A stretch of DNA of 64,000 bases from CAVUPF01 sp963777915 (GCA_963777915.1 CAVZSH010000005.1:62001-126000), one strand, 5' to 3'; counted from the first letter of the stretch, positions 16,482-25,588 are shown. A program made the numbers and translations. The notes: generated by a model from the letters alone, not told the origin.

Positions 16482-17525
16482 ATGCGGATCGCGGCGACTC
16501 CAGACGGGTTGACCGAGCGGGTTGGCCTCCTGTTCAACCAGCTGCCGACCCCGATCGGCGAGGCGATGTTCGCGATGCCCGTCGCCCGCTCGCTCCAGGT
16601 AGCCCAGAGCACCGGGATGCTCGCCGCCCTCGCGGAGGGTCCGCGCGACCCGGTTGAGCTGGCCGAGCACCTCGGCCTCCGGCCGGCCGGAACCGAGTTG
16701 GTCCTCGACGTGATCGCCTCGCTCGGTCACCTGAAGCTGCGCCCCGACGGCCGCTATGAGATGACATCGCGCGCCCGCCGCTGGCTCGACCCACGCTCAG
16801 ATCGCTACCTCGGCGACTTCCTCGCCGACACCGGCGAGTACTGGCAGTGGTGGCAGGGGCTGGAGGACCTGGTTCGCGACGGGCGGCACGCCGAGCTTCA
16901 CGACAGGCCCGCGGATGATCCTTACTGGGGCTCCTACATCCGCGGCCAGTACCAGCTGGCCCGCCTCTCCAGCGCGGAGGTGGCAAAGGCGGTGCCGCTG
17001 GCCCGTGGCGCCCACTCCCTGCTTGACGTTGCCGGCGCCCACGGCGAGTTCTCGATGGCTTTGTGCAGGCGTCATCCGGGCCTCAAGGCGACCGTGGTCG
17101 ATCTCCCGGGCAGCGCCCGCATCGGCCGTGAGATCGTCGCCGCGGCCGGGATGGAAGACCGGGTCCACCACGTCGAGGGCGACATGTTCAAGGCCGACTT
17201 CGGCGGTCCTCACGACGGCGCCCTGTGCTTCAACATCGTCCACCACCTGAGGCCGGAGCAGGCCCGGGAGCTGTTCGCCCGCGTCCGCGCCGTCCTGCGC
17301 CCCGGGGCGCCGCTTTGCGTGCTGGAGCTGTATGACCGCCCCGACGGCCGCAGGCCCGACTCGGGCTCGATCCTCGGCCTCTTCTTCCACCTCACCTCGG
17401 GCGCCGATACCTACACGATCGAGCAGGTCTCCGCCTGGCTGGCGGACTCGGGGTTCGGCGGGCCCACGAAGGCCACGTTTCGCACTCTTCCGGGCCTTGC
17501 GATGCTGAGCGCCAAGGCTCTCTGA
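16482..17525 (+). CDS. SAM-dependent O-methyltransferase-type protein
   Basis: About 347 residues. N-terminal winged-helix dimerisation domain (about 20-95), then a Rossmann methyltransferase domain with SAM motif LLDVAGAHGEFSMAL, acidic D in VVDLPGS, and FNIVHHL near the active site. Architecture matches plant-type/antibiotic O-methyltransferases (Methyltransf_2 family); here the catalytic base may be the paired His of VHHL. ATG 16482 is preferred over TTG 16464 because GGAG lies at 16475-16478. Substrate unknown. Confidence 0.82.
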   Translation: MRIAATPDGLTERVGLLFNQLPTPIGEAMFAMPVARSLQVAQSTGMLAALAEGPRDPVELAEHLGLRPAGTELVLDVIASLGHLKLRPDGRYEMTSRARRWLDPRSDRYLGDFLADTGEYWQWWQGLEDLVRDGRHAELHDRPADDPYWGSYIRGQYQLARLSSAEVAKAVPLARGAHSLLDVAGAHGEFSMALCRRHPGLKATVVDLPGSARIGREIVAAAGMEDRVHHVEGDMFKADFGGPHDGALCFNIVHHLRPEQARELFARVRAVLRPGAPLCVLELYDRPDGRRPDSGSILGLFFHLTSGADTYTIEQVSAWLADSGFGGPTKATFRTLPGLAMLSAKAL

Positions 17526-17620
17526 GCCGCGCATCCCTGCACGATCCCCCGCAGTGACTCGCCGGCCGACGGGCGTTTCATGCCTGGCCTTGTGATGATC
17601 GTCGCTTGTGGGCGGGGCTA

Positions 17621-17636
17621 TGTGATGGCGATCACC
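17621..17636 (+). promoter_or_regulatory. CRP/GlxR-type cAMP-receptor site
   Basis: TGTGA, six bases, TCACC: nine of ten half-site positions of the CRP consensus TGTGA-N6-TCACA. It is 35-50 bases upstream of the Rpf-like gene. A second looser copy (TTGTGATGATCGTC) starts about 30 bases earlier. CRP control of rpfA is documented in Mycobacterium tuberculosis. Confidence 0.5.
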
Positions 17637-17670
17637 AAACTGCGGCGCCGACTCCTCCAGGGTTCCGCGC

Positions 17671-18162
17671 TTGCTCACAAAACGCACATATCTTGTCCCT
17701 GTCCTGCTCGCCGTCCTAGCCTTCCCGGCAGTCGCGGTTGCCGCGACCGGCGGCGAAGCAGCCGCCCCTCGGATCGGCCTAAGCGACGCCAGGCCGGTGA
17801 GGATCGCGATGCTCCAGCGCCCGGCCGAGCAACTCCAAGAGGCGATCCGCATCGAGGTGGGGAAGCTCCGCGCAGAAAACCGCGCCAGGCTGCAAAGGCA
17901 ACACCGCGAGGGCTTCGGCCAGCTGCCGGGCGGCGTCAGCCTCACCACCCTAAACGCGATCGCGGCCTGCGAGTCCGGCCGCGACCCGACCGCGATCTCT
18001 CCCGGCGGCACCTACCGTGGCCTATACCAGTTCGACTCCGGCACCTGGGCCTCGGTCGGCGGCAAAGGAGACCCGGCGGCAGCCTCTGCCGCTGAACAGA
18101 CCTACCGCGCGGCGCTGCTCTACTCGCGTTCGGGCTCCAGCCCCTGGCCGGTCTGCGGCTGA
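17671..18162 (+). CDS. Rpf-like secreted transglycosylase
   Basis: Resuscitation-promoting-factor/lysozyme-like domain acting on peptidoglycan outside the cell. 163 residues: signal peptide 1-25 (ending AVAA), a charged helix of about 45 residues, then the catalytic domain. IAACESGRDPTAIS (97-110) contains the catalytic Glu, followed by YRGLYQFDSGTWASVGG and a C-terminal WPVCG that probably pairs its Cys with the one in ACESG, as in Rpf proteins. TTG start with AGGG eight bases upstream. It stands alone, with a CRP-type site in front. Confidence 0.88.
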   Translation: MLTKRTYLVPVLLAVLAFPAVAVAATGGEAAAPRIGLSDARPVRIAMLQRPAEQLQEAIRIEVGKLRAENRARLQRQHREGFGQLPGGVSLTTLNAIAACESGRDPTAISPGGTYRGLYQFDSGTWASVGGKGDPAAASAAEQTYRAALLYSRSGSSPWPVCG

Positions 18163-18306
18163 CCTGAGGGCGGGGTCGGGTGGCCCCCTCCCGGCAACGG
18201 GCCTTCGCAGGGCCCCTTGCGGAGAGATGCCAGTTCGCGGTGAAGAGTTAAGTGGCAGGGCTGCCCGACCCCACCCACGCCGAATGCCTGCGAGGATGAG
18301 CGCGCG

Positions 18307-19155
18307 ATGAGTGGCGAGCGCGTCCCAACTCCCGACCCGCAGGGGCCGAGTCGCAAGCCGCCGCGCGAGGCGATCGCCGAGGCTCATGTCCGAGCCCCGA
18401 CCCGCGGCAACCGCAAGCTGGAGGGCTTCCTCGAGGCGGTCAACGACGACGAGCAGGTGCGGTCCTGGTGGTACATGTCGCAGGTCCACGCGGAGCGGCT
18501 GGGGATGTCGGACCACTCGTGGGTCCACATGCAGATCGTCCTCAACATCGCCCTCCGGCTGTTGCGGCTGCTGGTCAAAGCCGGGGTTGCGCCGGCGGTC
18601 GTCGCCGATCACGGGATGAGTGCGCGGGACGCCGAGGTGGTGGTCGCCGGCGGCGCCCTCCTACACGACGTCGGCATGTCGATTCACCGCGCCGATCACG
18701 AGGCCTACAGCCTCTTCCTCGCCAGCGGCGCCCTCGACCGACTGCTCGCCGGCTCCTACAAGGAGCCGCAGCGCACGATCGTCGCCTCGGAGATCCTCCA
18801 TGCGATCATCGGCCACCGCCGTCGCGGCGAGCCCTACACGGTTGAGGCGGGGGTGGTCCGGGTCGCCGATGCGCTCGATATGGCCCAGGGGCGCACCCGC
18901 ATCCCGATCGAGGCCGGCCAGGAGGGGATCCACTCGATCTCCGCGGCGGCGGTAGACGAGGTGCGGATCGAGGCCGGGGAGGAGCGACCGGTGCGAATCG
19001 AGATCGAGCTCAACAACTCAGCCGGGATCTTCCAGGTCGACGATCTGCTGGCGACGAAGATCCGCGGCACCCCGCTGGAGGGCCGAGTCGAGGTAGTGGC
19101 GAAGATCGAGGGGGAGAGCGAGAAGCGTCTGCTGAGCGGGTTCCGGCTGTCCTGA
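18307..19155 (+). CDS. HD-domain phosphohydrolase-like protein
   Basis: 282 residues. Metal ligands of an HD domain are visible: H74 in SWVHMQ, H120-D121 in LLHDVGMSIH, further His in ILHAIIGHRR, and D in RVADALDMAQGR. The N-terminal 45 residues are polar and variable; the last 90 residues form a separate beta-rich domain. HD proteins hydrolyse phosphate esters, often nucleotides; the substrate is not readable. ATG 18307. Stops at 19155, converging tail-to-tail with the small membrane gene. Confidence 0.82.
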   Translation: MSGERVPTPDPQGPSRKPPREAIAEAHVRAPTRGNRKLEGFLEAVNDDEQVRSWWYMSQVHAERLGMSDHSWVHMQIVLNIALRLLRLLVKAGVAPAVVADHGMSARDAEVVVAGGALLHDVGMSIHRADHEAYSLFLASGALDRLLAGSYKEPQRTIVASEILHAIIGHRRRGEPYTVEAGVVRVADALDMAQGRTRIPIEAGQEGIHSISAAAVDEVRIEAGEERPVRIEIELNNSAGIFQVDDLLATKIRGTPLEGRVEVVAKIEGESEKRLLSGFRLS

Positions 19156-19395
19156 CTAGCCGTAACGTTCGAGGTCATAACGCCGGCGTTCCTTGCGCTT
19201 CTCCAGTTTGCCCTGGATCAGCGACATCACGATCACCAAGACGGCGAAGAAGATCATCACCCCGAAGCAAAAGAAGGTGACCGTTTTGTCGGTGACTGGA
19301 CCTGCCAGGCCGACCCCGTTGTCGGCCAGGGCCGCCGGCGCCGCGAAGAGCAGCAGCGACCAGGTGGCGAGGAAGAGTGCGGCGGCGCGCTTCAC
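19156..19395 (-). CDS. Small secreted/membrane protein, probable Pho-regulon member
   Basis: 79 residues: signal-like segment (ALFLATWSLLLFAAPAALA), a short extracellular loop, a second hydrophobic helix (FFCFGVMIFFAVLVIVMSLI) and a basic tail (KLEKRKERRRYDLERYG). No family recognised. GTG start at 19395. The 11-bp-repeat site at 19457-19478 reads in this gene's direction, about 62 bases ahead of the start, with an AT-rich -10-like TTATTT between them. Confidence 0.65.
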   Translation of the reverse strand: MKRAAALFLATWSLLLFAAPAALADNGVGLAGPVTDKTVTFFCFGVMIFFAVLVIVMSLIQGKLEKRKERRRYDLERYG

Positions 19396-19456
19396 GGGCG
19401 GCAATCTAGCGCAAGCGGGCGCGGCGCCGCCAGCTTTCCCGCAAATAAGAGGCTTC

Positions 19457-19478
19457 TGGCTGTGAAAATCCTGTGAAC
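19457..19478 (-). promoter_or_regulatory. PHO box (two 11-bp repeats)
   Basis: On the minus strand GTTCACAGGAT is followed directly by TTTCACAGCCA: TTCACA repeated exactly 11 bases apart. The spacing and core match actinobacterial PHO boxes. It lies in the divergent region between the small membrane gene and the PhoB-like regulator and faces the former. Confidence 0.6.
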
Positions 19479-19578
19479 GCTGGGGATTTTGGCAAGCGGC
19501 CATCGTCGTCGATGCATACAATCGAGTCGTCTCGGAAGCAGACCCCACGCGCTGCCCGTCCGAATCGGCGTCGCCAAC

Positions 19579-20364
19579 TTGAACCCACAGCAGACCATCA
19601 GGCTCGCGGTTATCGACACCGACAGCGGCTTCGTGACCGTGCTGTCGAAACGCACCGAGATCGCTGGCTGGCAGCTCCGCCAGGTAGCCGGCGCCGTGCC
19701 GCCCGAGGAGCTGGTGGCAATGAAGCTGAACGCCCTCCTGCTCGACCCGGCCGTGCTGGGGGAGGACGGCTGGGGTTACCTGGAGCGAGTCTGCGGGATG
19801 CTCCCCGACCTCGGCGTGGTCGTCTGCACCAGCCGCTCCACAGTTGCCCAGCGGGTCCGGGGCCTGCGCCTCGGGGTCGATGACTGGATAACCAAGCCCT
19901 GCCATCCCGAGGAGGCGATGGCCAGGATCGAGGCGGTCTCGCGCCGCCGCCGCCGCGGCCACTCAAGTGCGGAGGCCGGCCCGCTCGTCGCTGGTGAGCT
20001 GGAGATCCGAGCCGACCAGTACCAGGCCTTCGTCAGCGATGCCAGCCTCGACCTCACCCGCCGCGAGTTCGAGCTGCTGCACCTGCTCGCCGAGGCGAAG
20101 GGACAGGTGCTGGAGCGCGAGACGATCTACCAGCGGGTGTGGGGGTACGCGATGGCCCACGGCGACCGCTCGGTTGACGTCTTCGTCCGCAAGCTGCGCC
20201 AGAAGCTGGAGAAGCGCTCGCCGGGCTGGAGCTACATCCATACCCACTTCGGGGTCGGCTATCGCTTTGACCCAGAGCCGGTGCCCGGGATCGCCGGCGA
20301 GGCCCTGGCAGAGGCACTTGCCGTCGAGCGCTCACCGCAGCCCGAGCGCGTCGCCGCCGCCTGA
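19579..20364 (+). CDS. PhoB/OmpR-family response regulator
   Basis: Two-component DNA-binding regulator. From TTG 19579, 261 residues: receiver domain with acidic pair D13/D15, phospho-acceptor D56 in LLLDP, T/S in VVCTS and conserved K106 in TKP; then a winged-helix DNA-binding domain (about 135-235) with RRREFELLHLLAEA-type start and GVGYRF end. Adjacent to pst genes and PHO boxes, so it is probably the phosphate regulator PhoB/PhoP. No sensor kinase gene is next to it or elsewhere in the window. Start is uncertain; upstream in-frame codons exist. Confidence 0.85.
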   Translation: MNPQQTIRLAVIDTDSGFVTVLSKRTEIAGWQLRQVAGAVPPEELVAMKLNALLLDPAVLGEDGWGYLERVCGMLPDLGVVVCTSRSTVAQRVRGLRLGVDDWITKPCHPEEAMARIEAVSRRRRRGHSSAEAGPLVAGELEIRADQYQAFVSDASLDLTRREFELLHLLAEAKGQVLERETIYQRVWGYAMAHGDRSVDVFVRKLRQKLEKRSPGWSYIHTHFGVGYRFDPEPVPGIAGEALAEALAVERSPQPERVAAA

Positions 20365-20367
20365 GAG

Positions 20368-20400
20368 CTTCACAACCCGTTCACAACTGCTTCACGCCGA
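20368..20400 (+). promoter_or_regulatory. PHO box (three 11-bp repeats)
   Basis: CTTCACAACCC, GTTCACAACTG and CTTCACGCCGA follow one another without gaps. It starts four bases after the response-regulator stop and lies 42 bases before the orphan output-domain gene. Confidence 0.7.
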
Positions 20401-20441
20401 AGTAACCGCGGCGCCGCCGAGCCTCGCCATGCTCATCGGGC

Positions 20442-20771
20442 ATGGCGGGCGACAATGGGAGCTCAGATCGGCAACTGGCCGAGCGGCTGGAAATCCGCCC
20501 CGACCAGCACGCCGCGCTGGTTGACGGGCGCCCGCTCAGCCTGACGATGCGCGAGCTGCAGCTGCTCACCACCCTGGCGGCCCACCCGCAGCGGATCATG
20601 ACCAGGGAGGAGCTATACGCCGCGGTTTGGGGGCGCCACCCTCGAAACGCCGATCGCTCGGTAGACGTTTACATCAGCCGCCTCCGCTCCAAGCTCGGCG
20701 CGGCGCTGCCCGACCTGCGCCTGATCCACACCCATAACGGGATCGGCTACCGCTTCTCCCCGGATGGCTGA
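20442..20771 (+). CDS. Orphan winged-helix (Trans_reg_C) protein without receiver domain
   Basis: 109 residues, only the OmpR/PhoB output domain: LEIRPDQHAALVDGRPLSLT, RELQLLTTLAAHPQ, REELYAAVWG and the recognition helix RSVDVYISRLRSKL, ending GIGYRF. There is no phospho-acceptor domain, so it cannot be switched directly by a kinase. It aligns with the DNA-binding half of the upstream regulator, suggesting a duplication that lost its receiver. Its own PHO box implies induction under phosphate starvation; it may compete with or back up the full-length regulator. Confidence 0.8.
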   Translation: MAGDNGSSDRQLAERLEIRPDQHAALVDGRPLSLTMRELQLLTTLAAHPQRIMTREELYAAVWGRHPRNADRSVDVYISRLRSKLGAALPDLRLIHTHNGIGYRFSPDG

Positions 20772-20794
20772 TGCGCCGCCGCCTTCCCGGGCTG

Positions 20795-20816
20795 CTTTTA
20801 CATTCCTTTTACATTC
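20795..20816 (+). promoter_or_regulatory. PHO box upstream of pstS (perfect 11-bp tandem)
   Basis: CTTTTACATTC occurs twice in direct tandem. TTTACA sits where the other sites have TTCACA. It is about 80 bases before the pstS start, in the right position to control the pst operon. Confidence 0.65.
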
Positions 20817-20895
20817 TCGATACAGCGAGATAACAAGCTGCCCGAAGGCCGCTGAGAGCGTGCCGGCAGATGGCCATCAACATAAGGAGACCCGC

Positions 20896-21936
20896 GTGAC
20901 CAAGAGACTTCTCAGCGCTGGCGTGGCGCTGGCGCTCACGATCGGGGTTGCCGCCTGCGGCAGCTCGTCCTCAAGCAGCAGCACCAGCTCCTCCGGCTCG
21001 CCTCTGGTCGGCGCCGGCAGCACCTTGGTGGCGCCGCTGATGTCGAAGTGGCAGGCGGGCTACGCGAGCAAGACCAAAGAAACGGTCACCTACGGCGCGA
21101 TCGGCAGCGGTGGCGGGATCTCCCAGATCACCTCCCGAACGGTCGACTTTGGTGCCTCCGATGCCCCGCTGACCCCCGACCAGTTCAAGGAAGCAAACGG
21201 CGTCGTGCAGATCCCTTGGGCGCTCAGCGGCACGGTGCCCGCCTACAACGTGAAGGGCGTGCCGAAGAACCTGAAGCTGAGCGGTGAAGTCCTGGCCGAC
21301 ATCTACCTCGGCAAGATCACCAGCTGGAACGACCCGGCAATCGCCAAGCTCAATCCCGGCGTCAGCCTGCCCGCCACGAAGATCACGCCCGTCTACCGCA
21401 GCGATGGAAGCGGCGATACCTACGCGTTCACCAACTACCTCTCGACGATCGACCCCGAATTCAAGTCGAAGGTCGGAACCTCGACCAGCGTCAAGTTCCC
21501 GACCGGCACCGGCGCGGAAGGAAACGACGGCGTCTCGGCCGCGATCTCCCAGACCGATGGGGCGATCGGCTACGTCGGCCTCGCCTACGCGCTCTCCAAC
21601 AAGCTCGACATGCCGCTGGTCGAAAACTCGGCCGGGAACTTCCCGGTTCCGGGAGTGAAGAGCGTCGAAGCGGCGGCAAGCGCGGTGAAGACGATTAACA
21701 AGGACAACTCGATTTCGCTGGCGAGCCTGCCGGCGTCGGCCAAGGATGCGTACCCGATCTCGACTTACACCTACGTGATCGTGCCGCTCAAGTCCTCCAA
21801 GGCGGCGGCGATGCAGAAGTTCATCACCTATGCGATCGGCCCGGGCCAGGAATACGGGCCCGCCCTCGACTTCGCGCCGCTGCCCGCGCAGGTCGTCGCC
21901 GCCGACAAGAAGGCGATCGCCAAGATCGGCAGCTAG
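20896..21936 (+). CDS. pstS: Phosphate-binding lipoprotein PstS
   Basis: Captures phosphate outside the membrane for the PstCAB transporter. 346 residues; signal peptide with lipobox VAAC (lipid Cys 21), a Ser-rich linker, then the binding domain starting LVGAGSTLVAPLM with the phosphate-contact motifs YGAIGSGGGI, DFGASDAPL and YRSDGSGDTYAF. GTG start is fixed by AAGGAGA at 20884-20890. First gene of pstSCAB-phoU, followed without a gap by pstC. Confidence 0.96.
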   Translation: MTKRLLSAGVALALTIGVAACGSSSSSSSTSSSGSPLVGAGSTLVAPLMSKWQAGYASKTKETVTYGAIGSGGGISQITSRTVDFGASDAPLTPDQFKEANGVVQIPWALSGTVPAYNVKGVPKNLKLSGEVLADIYLGKITSWNDPAIAKLNPGVSLPATKITPVYRSDGSGDTYAFTNYLSTIDPEFKSKVGTSTSVKFPTGTGAEGNDGVSAAISQTDGAIGYVGLAYALSNKLDMPLVENSAGNFPVPGVKSVEAAASAVKTINKDNSISLASLPASAKDAYPISTYTYVIVPLKSSKAAAMQKFITYAIGPGQEYGPALDFAPLPAQVVAADKKAIAKIGS

Positions 21937-22926
21937 GTGGAGGCCGGCGCCCTCAGCACCCCGGTTCTGCGGGCCCGGCGCAACCGCAAAGATCGCATCG
22001 GCGACCCGCTGCTGCTGGGCCTCTCCGGCCTGGCAGCGGCGCTCGCCGTCGTTGCGGTCGGGGGCATCGTCTATGAGGTCATCCACCTCGCCGGCCCGGC
22101 GATCTCGAAATTCGGGGTCGGCTTCGTCACCACCAACGACTGGAATCCGGTCAGCGAGCGCTTCGGCGCCGCCCCCTTCCTCTACGGGACGGTCGTGACC
22201 TCGGCGATCGCGCTGCTTTTCGCCGCACCGCTCTCAATAGCGATTTCCATCTATCTGACCGAGCTGGCCCCAAAGCGCATGCGGCGGCCGGTGGCGACCC
22301 TGGTCGACATGCTCGCCGCCATCCCCAGCGTCATCCTCGGGCTCTGGGGGATCCTCGTCCTCGGGCCGTTCATGCACGGGACGATCGAGCCGGCGCTGAA
22401 GAGCGTGCTCGGTTTCCTCCCGATCTTCAGCGGCGAACCGTCGGCCTTCGGCTATCTGACCGCCGCGCTGATCCTCACGATCATGACCACGCCGATCATC
22501 ACCAGCGTCACCCGCGAGGTCTTCGAGACGGTGCCGGGTGAGCTCAAGGAGGGCTCCTACGCGCTCGGTGCGACCCGCTGGGAGATGGTCCGCCAGGTCG
22601 TGCTTCCCTACTCGCGGGCGGGAATCGTCGGGGCGGTCATCCTCGGCCTCGGCCGGGCGATCGGGGAGGCGATCGCGGTCGCCCAGGTGATCGGCGGCGC
22701 CACCGGGATCAACATCTCTCTCTTCCACACCGGCGGCACGCTTGCGGCGCAGATCGCCTCGCAGTTCCAAGGGGCCGCCTCAGAGCTGCAAAAAGCATCG
22801 CTCGCCTACCTCGGCCTGATCTTGCTGGTCTTCGCGGTGATCGTCAACGTGATCGCCCGGCTGATCGTCCAGCGCGGGACGCTGAAGGACACCGAGGCGA
22901 CGCTGACCGAGGCAGAGGCGCTATGA
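21937..22926 (+). CDS. pstC: Phosphate ABC transporter permease PstC
   Basis: Inner membrane channel subunit. 329 residues with an N-terminal helix (about 27-50), then five or so helices of the ABC permease core; the EAA loop around YALGATRWEMVRQVVLPYSR contacts PstB. GTG start immediately follows the pstS stop. Confidence 0.94.
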   Translation: MEAGALSTPVLRARRNRKDRIGDPLLLGLSGLAAALAVVAVGGIVYEVIHLAGPAISKFGVGFVTTNDWNPVSERFGAAPFLYGTVVTSAIALLFAAPLSIAISIYLTELAPKRMRRPVATLVDMLAAIPSVILGLWGILVLGPFMHGTIEPALKSVLGFLPIFSGEPSAFGYLTAALILTIMTTPIITSVTREVFETVPGELKEGSYALGATRWEMVRQVVLPYSRAGIVGAVILGLGRAIGEAIAVAQVIGGATGINISLFHTGGTLAAQIASQFQGAASELQKASLAYLGLILLVFAVIVNVIARLIVQRGTLKDTEATLTEAEAL

Positions 22927-22999
22927 GGGCTTTAACCGGCAGGGGGGCGGGCGACGATTTGAGCCCGCGGCAATCGGGGCATGGAGACGAGGTTGCCCG

Positions 23000-23884
23000 A
23001 TGAGCCCGGGCGAGGGTCACGCGCTGCTGATCGATCGCGGCAACCTGAAGCGGCGAAACCGCTTCAGCCGGCTGATCGAGATCGCCTCGACCGTGGCGGC
23101 GCTGCTCGCCGTCGTGGTGTTGCTGATCGTGGTCGGCTCGGTCCTTCTGAAGGGGATCGGAGCGCTGAGCCTGCACTTCCTGACCACCCCGACGGCGCTC
23201 TTCGGCGAAGCCGGCGGCGGCATCTCCAATGCGATCATCGGCTCCGCGGTCATGGTCGCGCTGGCGGCCCTGATGGCGATCCCGGTCGGGCTCTTGGTGG
23301 CGATCTACACGACCGAGTTCGCCCCGCAGCGCATCGGCCACGCCGTCCGCTTCGTCCTCGACATCCTGAACGGGGTGCCGACGATCATCACCGGGATCTT
23401 CGTCTACGGGCTCTTGGTGGCCGGCGAACAGCAGAGCGGCTCCGCGGCCTCGGTGGCGCTGGCGATCATCATGTTGCCGATCGTCGCCCGCACCGCCCAG
23501 GAGGTGCTGACGCTCGTGCCCGGCACGCTCAAGGAGGCGGCCCATGCGCTCGGGATCGCCCGCTGGCGGACCACGATGCGGATCACGGTCCCGACTGCGG
23601 CCGGCGGCCTGATCACCGGCGCACTGCTCGCGGTCGCCCGCGTGGCCGGCGAGACGGCGCCGCTGATCCTGCTTTCCTCGATCTATGCGCAGGGCGTCCT
23701 CACCAACCCCTCGCAGGCCCTGGCCTCGATTCCGATCTTCATCTTCCGCTCCTCCGAGTCGCCAAGCCCCGAAGCGCATACCCAGGCCTGGGCCGCCGCC
23801 CTGGTCCTGATCGCCTTTGTGCTCGTCCTCAACATCGTCGCCCGCACCTTTTACGCCCGTTCCCGCAAGCGCATGGGAGCCTGA
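23000..23884 (+). CDS. pstA: Phosphate ABC transporter permease PstA
   Basis: Second channel subunit. 294 residues with six predicted membrane helices and the EAA loop [20 protein letters not shown]. Conserved NAIIGS and [13 protein letters not shown] segments are PstA hallmarks. 73 bases separate it from pstC; ATG 23000 is the first start that keeps the N-terminal cytoplasmic stretch. Confidence 0.94.
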   Translation: MSPGEGHALLIDRGNLKRRNRFSRLIEIASTVAALLAVVVLLIVVGSVLLKGIGALSLHFLTTPTALFGEAGGGISNAIIGSAVMVALAALMAIPVGLLVAIYTTEFAPQRIGHAVRFVLDILNGVPTIITGIFVYGLLVAGEQQSGSAASVALAIIMLPIVARTAQEVLTLVPGTLKEAAHALGIARWRTTMRITVPTAAGGLITGALLAVARVAGETAPLILLSSIYAQGVLTNPSQALASIPIFIFRSSESPSPEAHTQAWAAALVLIAFVLVLNIVARTFYARSRKRMGA

Positions 23885-23922
23885 GCCCCCGAGCGCCCGC
23901 CCGCCACCAGGGGAGTCCTAGG

Positions 23923-24825
23923 ATGACAAACAGAGATTCGACCGAGAGCCCATCGATGACAGAGCACAACCCCGAATCGCAGGCGAGCCCCCGGGCGGGC
24001 TCCTCCCGCCCTGGCCCGACGATCTCCGTCGCCGAGGAGGGCGCCCGGAAGCCGGCGAAGCATGGCCGCGAGATCGGCAACGTGGAGTTGCTCGACCTGC
24101 ACGCCTACTACGGGTCAAACCACGCCGTGCGTGGCGTCAGCCTCGGCTTTGACTCTGGCAGGGTCACCGCGATCATCGGCCCGTCGGGCTGTGGCAAGTC
24201 GACGATGGTGCGCTGCATCAACCGCATGCACGAGGAGATCTCGGGGGCGCGGGCCGAGGGCAAGGTCCTGCTCGACGGCCTCGACCTCTTCGACCCGCGG
24301 ATCGACATCGTCGCGGTGCGCCGCACGGTCGGAATGGTCTTCCAGAAGCCGAACCCGTTCCCGACCATGTCGGTCTTCGACAACGTCACTTCCGGCCTGC
24401 GCCTGACCGGCGCCTCGCGAAGCGAGATGGACGATCGCGGCCGCGATGCGCTGGTCGGGGCCGGGCTTTGGGAGGAGGTCAAGAACCGGCTCAAGGCGCC
24501 GGGGGTGGGGCTGTCCGGAGGCCAGCAGCAGCGCCTCTGCATCGCGCGGGCGCTCGCTGTCGACCCCGAGGTGCTGCTGATGGATGAGCCCTGCTCGGCG
24601 CTTGACCCGGTAGCTACGCTGAGGATCGAGGAGCTGGTCGGGGATTTGAAGGAGCGGGTGACGATCGTCATCGTCACCCACAACATGCAGCAGGCGGCGC
24701 GGGTCGCCGACACCACCGCCTTCATGCTGAGCGGCGAGCTGGTCGAGGTTGGCCCCACCGACAAGCTCTTCACCAACCCCGACGACGACCGCACCGAGCA
24801 ATACGTGACCGGGAAGTTCGGCTGA
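23923..24825 (+). CDS. pstB: Phosphate ABC transporter ATPase PstB
   Basis: Energises phosphate import. 300 residues with Walker [10 protein letters not shown], the Q-loop VFQKPNPFP typical of PstB, signature LSGGQQQRL and Walker [13 protein letters not shown]. An N-terminal polar tail of about 45 residues precedes the usual start of the domain; ATG 23923 has GGGGAG eight bases upstream, while ATG 23956 would shorten the tail. Confidence 0.95.
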   Translation: MTNRDSTESPSMTEHNPESQASPRAGSSRPGPTISVAEEGARKPAKHGREIGNVELLDLHAYYGSNHAVRGVSLGFDSGRVTAIIGPSGCGKSTMVRCINRMHEEISGARAEGKVLLDGLDLFDPRIDIVAVRRTVGMVFQKPNPFPTMSVFDNVTSGLRLTGASRSEMDDRGRDALVGAGLWEEVKNRLKAPGVGLSGGQQQRLCIARALAVDPEVLLMDEPCSALDPVATLRIEELVGDLKERVTIVIVTHNMQQAARVADTTAFMLSGELVEVGPTDKLFTNPDDDRTEQYVTGKFG

Positions 24826-24892
24826 TGCGCGCCGGGCGAGCACAGCATCCACATCCGGCTCCTGGCAAGCGAGCAAAGCGCGAGGCCCGCTG

Positions 24893-25588
24893 ATGTCGCC
24901 GGAGACCAGAAGCCACTACCAGGGGGAGCTCGAGCGCCTCGAGGCCAGCGCCCTCGATGGGCTCAACCTGGTCAATGCGGCCCTCGACCGCACTCTGGAG
25001 GCGATCAAGCACCAAGATGTCGAGCTGGCCCAGATCGTCGTCGCCGATGACGATCGCATCGACGGTCGCTACCTCGAGGTCCACCAGAGCCTGATCACCC
25101 TGCTCGCCACCCAGTCGCCGGTGGCGACCGACCTGCGGCTGATCTCTGCCCTCCTGCACGTGCTGAAGAACGTCGAGCGGATGGGTGATCAGTGCGTGAA
25201 CATCTGCAAGGTGATCCCGCTGACCGGCAACGAGCCGCCGGCCGACGAGGAGATGGTGGAGCTGATCCTGACGATGGGCAGGCACGTGCGCTCGATCGAT
25301 AACCAGGCGAAGCGGGCCTTCGAGGACCGTGACGTCGAGCTGGCGCGGGACCTGGTGCGCCAGGACGACGTGGTCGACAACCTCAACCGCGAGTGCTTCC
25401 GCCTGGCGCTGGAGATCGGCGACGACGCCGACAAGCGCGAGTGGGCGATGACGATGCTGCTGGCGGCGCGGGCGATCGAGCGGATCGGCGACAACGCCGT
25501 CGACATCGGCGAGCAGGTTGCCTTCGTGGTCACCGGGCTGTTCCGGGAGTTCGAGGACGCTTCTCACCCCGATGTCGTCCCTCGCTGA
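24893..25588 (+). CDS. phoU: PhoU phosphate signalling protein
   Basis: Links Pst activity to the PhoR-type kinase and represses the Pho regulon at high phosphate. 231 residues forming two three-helix PhoU repeats, each with the metal-binding pattern: ExVERMGDQCVNI near 94-106 and AIERIGDNAVDIGEQ near 199-213. ATG 24893, 67 bases after pstB. Confidence 0.94.
   Translation: MSPETRSHYQGELERLEASALDGLNLVNAALDRTLEAIKHQDVELAQIVVADDDRIDGRYLEVHQSLITLLATQSPVATDLRLISALLHVLKNVERMGDQCVNICKVIPLTGNEPPADEEMVELILTMGRHVRSIDNQAKRAFEDRDVELARDLVRQDDVVDNLNRECFRLALEIGDDADKREWAMTMLLAARAIERIGDNAVDIGEQVAFVVTGLFREFEDASHPDVVPR

Noticed and set aside
20761..20895. Extending pstS upstream to 20764
   Set aside because: The GTG at 20896 has a strong ribosome site and gives a proper lipoprotein signal; the extension would read through the PHO box.
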